This document shows, piece after piece, positions 38,156 to 49,500 of a stretch of DNA of 64,000 bases. The stretch is from contig JBAMJR010000195.1 of NCBI GenBank assembly GCA_038501785.1, positions 2,928,501-2,992,500 of the forward strand. Direction: 5' to 3'. The notes beneath the pieces are model-generated. The model saw nothing but the letters and a program-made list of their open reading frames with translations. It was not told the origin of the DNA and did no database searches. The translations under genes were made by a program, and so were the position numbers. The DNA comes from Myoxocephalus aenaeus (lineage: Eukaryota; Chordata; Actinopteri; Perciformes; Cottidae). The stretch's first letter is position 1, and each line of letters opens with the position of its first letter.

Positions 38156-41100
38156 CCTGTCCTGTTGTTGTTGGAAGAAGGCTGTATCGGTGCTCCCCCC
38201 CAGGCTGGCGCTCCTCCTCCCGTGTCAGACAGACTCCTCAACTTCTCGTCCACCTTTGCACATGGGTGACACAATGGGGTAACTTATCTTCTTCGCTCTC
38301 TCCCCCGCGTCAGTCACTTTCTCACTTTCTCTCCGCTTTAGTCTCTTTCTCCACGTCTTTCCTCCTCTTCGTCCGGCTGCCCTGTGAGGACAAAGCATAC
38401 GCACCAGGGCCAAAACACAAACAGCCCCTCTTGTTTATACCTTCAATTTGTCTTCCCTTTGACAGGTCAAGTAAATGTCCGCCTCTCCATGAGTCCTCTC
38501 TTCTTCCCTCTAAACCAAACTGCATGAAACAAGGCAGGAACTCCACTCCCACACGTCACACAACTGGATAAAAAAAAAAAGTTGAGGGAAAGTATAGGCT
38601 GCTGGGAAGAGCCAGAGAGCTGAGAGGGTCTGGAAAAACTTGCTAAGAGCCCCAGACTACAAACATGTAATCACTGTGCAGCTCTATAAAAGGGGGAAAA
38701 AAACAGAAATCACATGATGAGATCTCACTCAGTACATTCTTTCTTTCCTTCCCTCCCTATTTAGTTTGCTCCCTCCCTTTTCTCCCACAAGCTGAGACAG
38801 ATTCACATGAGATGTGAGCAAGACTGCCACTGTTGATGAAATAACTTTCACCATCATCATAATGTCGCTCTGCAGATTTGTTTAAGTCCGTTATTATATT
38901 AGTCTGAGCTGTCACATTCCCCAACTCTCACAATGCAACAAGTGAACATAATATAACTTTATATCAAATGTGCCGTCTGTGCTGGTCATGGGATTCCTGA
39001 CTTCTTACGTTGCCTCTATTTGAAGGCATTTCTGGGAGTGCTGTCAAGGCCACATCGTCTCTGTGAGAGAACAGCGCCCTCCTCTGGCCCCTCCCCCTTT
39101 TGTGTGCCCTCACCTCATTTTCCCCTCACTCTGCCTCCACGCCTCACTCTCATTCCTTTGCCAGCATCATCAAATATCCACCGCTGAGGAATCTGAATAA
39201 TGTTGCCCAGATGGAGAGAGCCTCTCGCTCGTTTTTTCCTCAATCCCTGCCGCTCTCAATCATTCTTAGAGCAAGGAGGACATGTTTCTAAATACTTTTT
39301 ATGGTGTTATGTATTTGATCCTTTCCCGCCACTCACTATATTTGGAGTGTACACAACTAGGGGGGAATTGACACTCATTCATTAAATTATTTAAAAGATT
39401 GTGTGCCAATTGGTGTCACTCAAAACCTCACTTTGGTGCCATGCCTATTTTACTTAAGCAGTCAGGTCTACAGTGCCAGGTCTTACAGTCAAGTCAAGTT
39501 TATATCTTATTTCTCTCACAAATCATATATTTTCCTCAAGTGGCTTTCACCCAATATTTGCTACCTTGAACTTTTTCAGTCAAATGTTCTCGCATACCTG
39601 TGTTTATGAAAATATTGCCTACCCGTCCGCTTAGATTACTTGGTTACCTCATCGCATTCCTCCACAATGGGCTCTATTCACAGCAGCCTCACTTCAAACG
39701 ATCAGGTCTATTTTGCATGGAGCGCAAAAACCCAAAGAAACTCTTACAATGAGATGATAGTTGATCATTTAGTGGTCACAGAAACGTTGACTACAGCAGA
39801 ATGGTCGGTATTGTTGAGTTCCTCTATCAGAGCCAAACAGTGCTCTAAGGAAATATTATAAAAATGAATGCATGCTGAACACATGTCTGGCTACCGGTCA
39901 CTCACTTGTGAGCTCCACTTTCATTCCAAGCTGCAGGCTCAGGCCCTGGTGGGACTCAACGAGGTGTCAAATGTCACACAGGCCTCGCCTTTTGGTCCGC
40001 ACCCTCTCTCTGGGAAGACTTCCCCAGCAGCTACTGCCTACAACCACTCAGCTCCCAGGGTCACGTGGACAAACAGCTTCTCCACCACTGTGGGGGATTA
40101 CTGGACAATGTTTTTTATATATTTATTCTGAACATAGCAACTGCCTAAAAATAAATAATCACATTTGATTATTAAATAGGCTACATATTTATTCCGCTGA
40201 TAGGTGTTGTAGAAACCTCAGTTTCTGTTCACAAATTCACAGCTGGGCATGTTTAGGTTTTATTTGGGTCATCAGAAAAGTCAACTTGAAAAGTCAAAAC
40301 CATGCACAGACGTCTCAGACAGAATATACTGCAGACAGATTGCTGACAGCATTTTTGATTTACTTTTGAAGGGCATCCAAGACTTAACCAGCTGCATGTG
40401 GAAAACATGAGGGTACTCTCCTAACACATCTGGTTTGTCTACTCTGCACACATAGCAGCATCTGGCACAACCTCACTGCCTAAAGACACTGAAGTCAACC
40501 AGAAAGAAACTACGGTTCCACAGCAGCGTGTCTTCACCACCTGAACCTGTGCATTATTTCCTGCTGAGTTTTTTTTTCAATTATGTTCCTATCTTTGTTT
40601 AGCAGTTCCTGTAAGAAGGAGTTCCTTCCTAGCTGTTTCCTGATGTTCAGGGTCTTCCTTCATGACCATTTGTTTGAGCTCAGCTCTGATGTGAACCATA
40701 CCTTATAGTTCTTAGTTCTATCTCCTGCATTGTACAGCTCGCCGCTTGAAATGGATTCCTTCGCTTTAGTGTAAAGCGCAGAGAACCCAAGGTGTTATGG
40801 GCCATTAACTGGAATCTTACACTTGCCGAAAGAGTAACTGCTATTAAAATATGGATGGCAGCACTGAGCTTATTTAACCAACTTCCTGTAGTAGTACACA
40901 AACGTACGACCCACCTCAACTGCCACTACTTCCATTTCTGTCACTCAGAACCAAAACACTGAAATAAATATACTTATTTTTTACAATACAATCATGACTT
41001 CAATTTGAGATAATTACAATAATCAAGAAATTATTTTGAACACCTGACATATTATGGAACAAATCCAAAGAATCCTTGCATAACCCTCCACCCTCCTCTC

Positions 41101-41270
41101 ATAAACTATGCCTGCATATTTAGTGTTTGAGTCTGAGGTAAAGTAATCGCTTTTCCTCATTTTGTATTAAAATTGCTCAGGTTTTCCGATTCAATATCGC
41201 AAGGAATTACAGAGGAATGAATACTTATTTGGGCGGGGTGGAAAATTGGTTTCTCTTCACTTCCTTCCAA

Positions 41271-41480
<210 letters not shown>

Positions 41481-42319
41481 CACACACACACACACACACA
41501 AGGTGTGGGTATCAGATATACTCTTAACGCTATCTAGCTCATCTAAATCTCCCCATGCTAACTACAAAATTACGGAATGCTGTGTGGGTTTCCTAACGGT
41601 TTGTAATGTCCCTTGAGATGTTTTTCTTGTCACCTATCATCCATCTGCACTGAGCTCCCTCAGCACCATCTGCCTTCCCTTTCACCCCGATCTCACCTCA
41701 GCTGCCTCTCATCCCCCAGATACTTGTTACACCACAAGAGCTACTAAATTGATCAAGGTGTAAAACGAAATGCCATGAATCTACAAGCTGTGGAAACACA
41801 TGTATATATATGTTGTCAGATTTAAAACGCAAAGACACAGAACAAATATGGACTGGTGATGGAGTAATCTTAAATATCTCTCTCTTTACAAAAATAAACA
41901 GTCAGCATGAGGATTGTCATATACGGTAATCTAATGGATGAGGAAGAGGTTTCACGTCAATAGAGTAACTTACCTCTCCTCTTGATGATGTGAATTATAG
42001 GATGGCTTAGGGCTCTGCCTAGTGGTAGCAATATCAATTACACAAAACTGCCTCTTTTTTTGGTAAAAGGGATGGGATGGCTTGACATTACATTTGGTTC
42101 CCAGAAGATTCATCTTTTCTTTTCTTAAACAGAGCTTGCATGCAGGATTTCTCTTGTAATAGTATTTCTAAACTGTGATAATTCTTTTATTTAAGCCCAA
42201 AACTCAATATGTCTTCCCCCCCCACCAGCCACAAAAGCTTTAATCAATTGAACTGACATGCAAAACAAGTGTGAAATTGTTTGCATCTTGCACATCACAA
42301 CACTGTAGCCACATGAATG

Positions 42320-42364
42320 CACACACACACACACACACACACACAACACACACACACACACACA
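42320..42364. repeat. (CA)n microsatellite
   Basis: About 22 CA units with a single AA interruption. Confidence 0.95.
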
Positions 42365-43270
42365 TATTGTGCATGCATATCTGTAATAAACACACATGAA
42401 TATGCCTACCTGGTCCTCCTGGCATGAACAGCCTCACTGAAGTTGAACAGGGAACCCTTTCTCCTCTCCAGTCTGGTGGCGGCCACGTCAGAAGAGACCA
42501 CTCCCACCCAGAACCGCTGCACGGAGGAAATTACCAAACAGCAAACGTACTTCGCGTGGAATCTTTTACAGAAAGTAAAAACTACGGACGCATGAATCCC
42601 TCACTGCAAAGGATGCATTTCGGGTCGTTTTTTATCCCATAAACCCGCTAGGAGGCGGCAACGCTAAAGTTACTCATCAAAGTAATCAGATATGCTGCGG
42701 ATGCTGATGGCGGATGCAGGTACCCTCTGTTGAAGGTGGAGGAGCTGACTGGTACCACACTGGGACCTTGTGAGGAGGCGGTACCCCTATACGTGGCTGC
42801 CTTCACTACATCTGGCTGTCTCGGTGTATTGGAGTATACTTATATCGAAGTGATGCGTTGTACCTAGTGAAAGGTCTCTAAAACATGCTGCAGTCTCATG
42901 CCCTCCGACTGTCTTTCTGTTTGCTTAAAAAATAGTTTACAAAAGTCTTCAGCAGTTTGTGTTTTGTATATGATATCATGTAATCAAACACCACACTGTT
43001 TTACATTGTGTTGTGATTTAATGTTATGCTATGCATTGTCATTATTAAAAATGAAAGCTTGCTATTTTCTAACATAACTTCACTGGGTGTAGTGGAACAG
43101 TGTTGGCCAACTAACTAACCATGACGTTAAACACCACTAATAATGGTTCTGGTAAACCCATGTAACTTAAACTAGCACCGCTAGTTATCATAGCAGAGTT
43201 TACATGTAGTTATTCTAACCAAGTAAAGGGACGTTGGTCGGTTTACTTTAACATACTTAATGTAACGTTA

Positions 43271-43320
43271 CAGTAACGTCAGTACTGAAATAAAATCACG
43301 TCAGCTTACTGACGTTACTG
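43271..43320. repeat. Perfect 14-bp inverted repeat with 22-bp spacer
   Basis: CAGTAACGTCAGTA at 43271-43284 is repeated as its exact reverse complement at 43307-43320. A GTAACGTTAC palindrome lies immediately to the left (43262-43271). Confidence 0.8.
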
Positions 43321-43350
43321 AAACAATACCCAGTGACATACGCTAGATAG

Positions 43351-43380
43351 CTATATATATATATATAGCTATATATATAG

Positions 43381-43456
<76 letters not shown>

Positions 43457-43525
43457 ATACACACACCAACTTTAAGTGCGGAGTTTATATATATTTATAT
43501 ATAAAACTCCGCACGTAAAGTTGGT
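43351..43525. repeat. (AT)n tract flanked by a 22-bp inverted repeat
   Basis: A roughly 100-bp AT run, with TAGC interruptions at its left end, is followed by an inverted repeat. ACCAACTTTAAGTGCGGAGTTT at 43465-43486 pairs with 43504-43525 at 21 of 22 positions, and the AT-rich spacer can extend the stem. This could be a small foldback element or an old MITE core. Confidence 0.7.
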
Positions 43526-43689
43526 CTTACCACATAAAAACACTTTGTGTCGCTCTCAAACATGTACGTTACTGTTTTAGGAACAAACGTAGAGAATGTA
43601 GCAAATACTTTTAATTCGTTGCTGAGCGCTGGGAAAGTGATTACTTTGAGTAACGAGCTCTCCCAGTATCTCGTTACTGGGAGAGCCGA

Positions 43690-44393
43690 CCTGCTGCAGT
43701 TGTGTGAGGGCGCCACTGGGTGAGTCCCTCTCTGCGCTGCTCCTGTCTCCACAGCTCCCTTTTCCCAAAGAAAAGAAGAGGAGAACTAGGTCCGGGGAGG
43801 AGGGCCGCCGCCATTATCGGAAAGCGGTCAGAAATACCACTTTCACTCACGCAATCTGCTCGCAAATCGACCCGGACATGAACAATCGCTGCTGCGGTAG
43901 AAACACATTTCCGACGACGCACCACGCCGATTGCACGGAAACTCAACGTTGTCTCGTGTGCGCCACCGGCCCGCAGCATTATGTGGGCATAACAATGGAC
44001 AGAATAATTATTGAAAAAGCAACGTGGTGAACCGAGAAGGAAGACGGCTTGAGCAGGTTTTTATACGCATGGATCATTCTCATGAGTGAAACCCCTTCAC
44101 GGAACCCCCCAAAAAATCGGATTGTTCTGTCAATTTGGGATATTTATTTCTTCCTCTCCACACCCGTGTTTAATTGCGACGAAAGCACTGATGCCAAACC
44201 AGATAATCCAGGCATGGGCAATGGATGTTTGAATGAAATAACCCGCATCGCACAAGTTGTAGTGTTCTCGCTTTCCTCCGTGAATCGAGGCCACCCGTAG
44301 CGTGTTCTGCGGCTCTCCTTGTGCACATCAGGCGGCGAGGGCTGCGGCAACTGGCCTGACAGATGCGAGAGGAGAAAGGGAAGAAATGCGATG
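43690..44393 (+). other. arhgap35: arhgap35 promoter and non-coding 5' exon region (probable)
   Basis: This is the most CpG-rich stretch near the gene. A candidate donor (GATG then GTACGT) ends an exon at 44393, and the next supported exon is the 5'UTR/coding exon with its acceptor at 46391. No TATA box was found, which fits a broadly expressed gene. The exact start is unknown. Confidence 0.35.
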
Positions 44394-44546
44394 GTACGTA
44401 TGCTACATGCGCTTTCCTCTTACGGGCTATTTCCTATTGAAGCTGTCGAGTGCTCCACCCTGGACAGCTGGGTAAATACATGCTCTTTCAACATGGTCGG
44501 CGTGGAGGAGGGAGGCTATCTCCAGATTGTCATGATGTAGCCAGAC

Positions 44547-44566
44547 AGCAGCAGCAGCAGCAGCAG
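44547..44566. repeat. (CAG)n run
   Basis: About six CAG units in the first intron of arhgap35. Confidence 0.9.
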
Positions 44567-46391
44567 GCCTGGCGTGGTCAGCCCCTCTGCGTGCACCCTA
44601 AAGCCCATGTTCACTGTTAATCCTGTGCAAAACACAGGCTGCAACGGTGCTGAATCTTAACGAAGTAAGCAGGTTATGTAAACGAAATTGCTTGAAGGTG
44701 CACTTCGGTAAACTGTGATTTTTGCAGCTTGTGTGTGTGTGTGTGTGTTTTAAATTCGCAAATAACTTGTCTGTTCATTTCGGGGATCAGGCCTAGCTCA
44801 GCTGAGCGGTGTGGACTGCCCATGGTTGCTTTTGACCCTGCCGGCGGAGCTGTTTGTTTCTAATGCGTGGTCACTTCATGTGACAGGGTAGTTATTTAAA
44901 TATAGGACTATAATTCCACTTGTGAATCCGATTTCACATACGTGAAATTCTGCAAGTGGTCTTTTTTTTTTTGTCCCTCTTTAGAAATTATGAACCGCTA
45001 TTAGGCAGAATTGCAACAGTCCTATTATAATGGAGGTATTAATCAATGCTGTGATAATGGACGGAGGCCTATTAAGTGTCTTAAATGATTGAGCAAGGTC
45101 AGTGTCGTTTGGTGGAGATTGTGCTTGTGTCTGGCTCTCTGGCAATAAGTTCCTTATTCATTCACAGTTTGGTCTGTGGAGATTGGGTGATTGATGGCTG
45201 CCGTTTCATTGAGGTTAAAAGACTGAGGTGCCTACAACATAGTCATTTTCATGCTTGTCACCCCCACTCACTGATGCCAGCTCACATTGTCATTTAAAGA
45301 GCACCACTCCCAACAGGTTTTCTCCCAGGATCAATGTAACTACTTTGACCCTGGTTTGAGATGAGTTTGCCCTGAGATGAGTGGATCAGGGCTGAAATGA
45401 GTTGATTAATCAATTAGTTGATTGATGGGAAACTATTTTCATTACTCAAATCATTCTAATATTCAATAAGTAATATTTAAGAAAACTGGTTCAGCTCCTC
45501 ACATGTAAATATGTTCTGGTTTTCTTAATTTTCCATGATAGTAATTATAATACTTTTGGACTGTTGGTCAGACAGAACAAGATATGTCACCTTGGGCTCA
45601 AGGAAGATATTATGGGCCTTGTTTTCTTTTATCTATTTATTGCAAAATTGCAAAACATTTCCTCTTTATAATTATATTTAGTTTACTCCGGCCATTGCTT
45701 GTAAAGTCTAAAGTCAGGAGATATTGTGACTGGTTCTGTAACATCGTCTTCATTAAGATTTTGCTGGTGGTTAGATATAATGCCCAAAACTATAGCAGTG
45801 TTTAATAACAACTTGGTGTGTACAGTGATAAAATGGATGCCGTGATTTCACACATATTACAAGTAATTGTGATTCATAAATGATCAGACTTGATGTATGA
45901 TCAATGCCATAGTCAGGGACAGTAATAAGAGCTCATTAACCAGTTTAATTCAGAATCAAAGTGCAGATGTTACGTAACATTACACCTGACGTTCACCATT
46001 GAGAGGGTCAATTCCTTCAATATCATTTGGTATAAGAAGGAAATGGGTACAAGCTGGAATGAAATGTGCCTCTTTCATTCGTCTGTCATTGTCATATTGA
46101 GTTATTATTAGAGATCACTCAATTATTAAGAAGGAAAGAGGAAAAAAATCCGTATGCAAGTTGACAGACATTTGCAACGTCTATGTGGAACATTTTGTCA
46201 GCTAAGATATTGTCCATTATTGTCTATTATCTCATGAATTAGCATGTTTTAACAATGGTATGTTTTTATTTTATGTATTTGTATTAAGGTTAAGGGTCTG
46301 ATATTTCCCCCTTTTTTTAAATTCAAAATGTTTTTTGTTTTCTTTGATTGCCCAGTTTATCTGATTTGTTTGTTTCTTTGTTTTTTGACAG

Positions 46392-46577
46392 GATCTGATT
46401 CCTTTAAGGAGTGAATGAAAGAACCCTCTGCTTATATCACTGCACTTATTCAAACCAAAGCCCAGCAGAAGAAGGTGAAATCGGATCTCCCCTGTGGATC
46501 AGCAACTTTATGGACAAACATTCAAGTCAACTTCTTTATACAGTGCCTGTTTATGGCAGGATGAGCGTTAGCAGGCC
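46392..46577 (+). other. arhgap35: arhgap35 5'UTR part of the first coding exon
   Basis: A pyrimidine-rich acceptor (TTTTTTGACAG) ends at 46391, and 186 nt of untranslated sequence precede the start codon at 46578. Several upstream ATGs are present (for example 46412, 46509 and 46561). Confidence 0.6.
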
Positions 46578-49500
46578 ATGATGGCGAAAAAGCAAGATGT
46601 CCGGCCGCCCATTTACAACCTCATGGTCGTGGGTTTGTCAGGAACGGAGAAAGAAAAGGGCCAATGTGGGGTTGGCAAGTCCTGCTTTTGTAATCGGTAT
46701 GTGCGGCCTAGTGCCGACGACTTCTACCTGGACCACACATCAGTGTTGAGCACCAGTGACTTTGGGGGTCGAGTGGTTAATAATGATCACTTTCTGTTTT
46801 GGGGGGAGGTGACCCGGATTCTGGAGGAGGGGCCTGAGTGCAGGATGCATGTTGTGGAGCAAACTGAGTTCATTGATGACCAGACATTTCAGCCCCACCG
46901 TAGCACTGCAATGCAGCCCTATATCAAACGGGCCGCGGCAACCAAGCTGGCTTCAGCAGAGAAGCTCATGTACTTCTGTACCGATCAGCTGGGCTTGGAG
47001 CAAGACTTTGAGCAAAAACAAATGCCCGAGGGCAAGCTGCAGGTTGATGGCTTCCTGCTTTGTGTCGACGTCAGCCGAGGCATGAACCGCAACTTTGACG
47101 ACCAGCTGAAATTTGTCACAAACCTGTATGGTCAGCTTAGCAAGACTAAGAAGCCCATTGTGCTGGTCCTCACCAAATGTGATGAAGGAGTTGAACGCTA
47201 CATCAAAGATGCACATACCTTCGCCATCACAAAAAAGAGTCTACCAGTAGTGGAGACGTCTGCACGCTCAAATATAAATGTGGACCTTGCCTTCCTCACT
47301 TTGGTTCAACTTCTTGATAAGGGCAGGGGCAAGCCCAAGATCATTCTTTACTTTGAAGCCCTAAAGCTCCAGAGTCAGCAGATAGCTTCTGCCAAGGATC
47401 GCTATGAATGGCTAATCAACCGCATAGTAAAGAATCATAATGAAACCTGGTTAAACACCAGTCGACGCATGAACACCTCCCCAGAGTACAAAGAATATGT
47501 CTTCTTGGAGGGAACGGCTAAATGTAAGAAGCTTTTTCAACAGCACGTCTACCGTCTGAAGCAGGAGCACATTGAGAGGCGTCGCAGAATATACCTAAGC
47601 ACTCTGCCTTTAGCACTTAGTTCTTTGGTGCCTGACCTGGATGAGATAGATCAGCTGAGCTGGTCTGGGGTACAGAAGGTCCTTGAGTCCAAGCAGCACT
47701 TTGCCCACTGGTTTGTTGTTCTGGAGGACTCACCATGGGAGGATACATCTCACATTGATAACATGGAAGATGAGCGAATCCCTTCAGACCTGCTGGAGAC
47801 TGCTGAAGCGGAGGGCCTATTTAATGCCCACCTGGAACATCTGCGTAATGAGTGCAGACGGGCAGAGATGAGGCTGGAGTTCAAACACAAGTTGGCTTCC
47901 TCCCCCTTTGTCACCCCCGGTAGACCCTGGGAGGAGGCCCGCAGCTTTATCATGAATGAAGAGTTCTACCAGTGGCTTGAAGAGCCAGAGTACTTGGACC
48001 TGTACAACCGCCATCAGAAGGAGATCCTTGACCGCTCAAAAGAAGACTTTCAGGAGCTCTTACTGGAGTACTCTGAGCTTTTTTATGAGCTTGAGGTGGA
48101 TGCCAAGCCAAGCAAGGAGAAGATGGGGGCTATTCAGGAGGTTTTGGGGGAGGAACAGCGGTTCAAGGCGCTACAAAAGCTTCCAGCTGAAAGAGATGCT
48201 CTGGTATTGAAGCATATCCACTTTGTCTATCACCCTACCAAGGAGACCTGCCCGAACAGTCCTAACTGTGGAGACTCTAAGATCGAACAAATGTTAGTTT
48301 CACGTTTCCCCACGTGTTACCCCTTTTTTGATGTGAAAGCTCATTTTGGGGACACCAAGGCCGACAGAATTAACCTTGTCATTCTAGGAAAGGATGGACT
48401 GGCAAGAGAATTTTCCAATGAGATCAGGGCTCTCTGCACAAATGACGACTGGTATGTGTTGGACGGGAAGACGTACGAGTTGATGCTGCGGCCGATCGAG
48501 GGAAGTGTGCGTCTTCCAGTGAATTCTTTCCACACCCCCACGTTTACCCCTCACGGATGTCTGTGTCTGTATAACTCAAAAGAGTCCCTCTCCTATGTGA
48601 TTGAAAGTCTTGAGCGACTTAGGGAATCAACTCTAGGTCGAAGGGATAGCCAGCTAGCACAGCTGCCAACGTCCCTGCTTTTAGTCACTAAAAGAGGCGT
48701 CGGAACATATGTGGATATAGGTAAAGAAACTGCCTTAAATCTAATAACACAGGGACAGCAGGTTGCAAGGAGGCTGCAGTGTAGCTTTTTAGACCCTGCC
48801 TCCCCTGGTGTGGGCTATGGCCATAATGTCAATGAGACTCAAATCAACCAGGTGCTGAGGAGCCTTCTGGATATTAGGAGGAGCACATCTTTTAGTAGCA
48901 GCTCTCCTCCCCTCCTCCCTGAGCCTCCAGGTCCCCGAGACTCTCCTCATCAGCCGGCTTCAGAGGCTGACCTTCGTATCGTCATGTGCTTAATGTGTGG
49001 GGATTCCTACGACATTGAGCAGCTCCTGTCCCCTTTCCTAATGCATCAGCACTGCAGGCCCATGTCTAATTGTGGCACTTCTGTATTACTGGAGCAGACG
49101 GTTGGAGGACACAAGCTGGCTATAGAGCTCTCTCTGCTCTCATACCACGCCTCCTTCACTTTGCGGAAGAGCAGGTTAGTACATGGCTACATTGCTGTGT
49201 ACTCGGTCTCCCGAAAAGCCTCCCTGGAGACCCTGTGTGCATTCTTGTGTGAGGTTCAGGACATCATCCCAGTTCAGCTGTTGGCAGTGGGAGATAGCCA
49301 GGCAGAGCTCACTGACAGCGACTATGCCTGTGAACAGCTGATCCAAGGGGAGGAGCTGGCCCATGAGATCGAGGGTCGTTTCAATAGTGTGGTTTGTGGA
49401 TCCGGAGGGGTGGTGGGAGGCCTGCACAGGATAGAAATGTTCCACTCCTTTTTGATGGAGGTGATTGAGAAACGCAACATTGTGGAGGCCACGCACATGT

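Noticed and set aside
38011..38571. 186-codon open frame on the plus strand
   Set aside because: It overlaps the antisense of the myosin start exon, starts in a CA repeat, and has no recognisable domain.
40680..40919. Open frame resembling the C-terminal end of a LINE reverse transcriptase
   Set aside because: Only a loose hydrophobic pattern (IKIWMAALSLFNQLP on the other strand). Not enough to call.
42191..42640. Possible first exon of myo1c ending in CCAG/GTAGGC with an ATG
   Set aside because: The only ATG-containing frame joins out of phase to the next exon. At most it is non-coding; the exon at 38138-38155 fits in frame.
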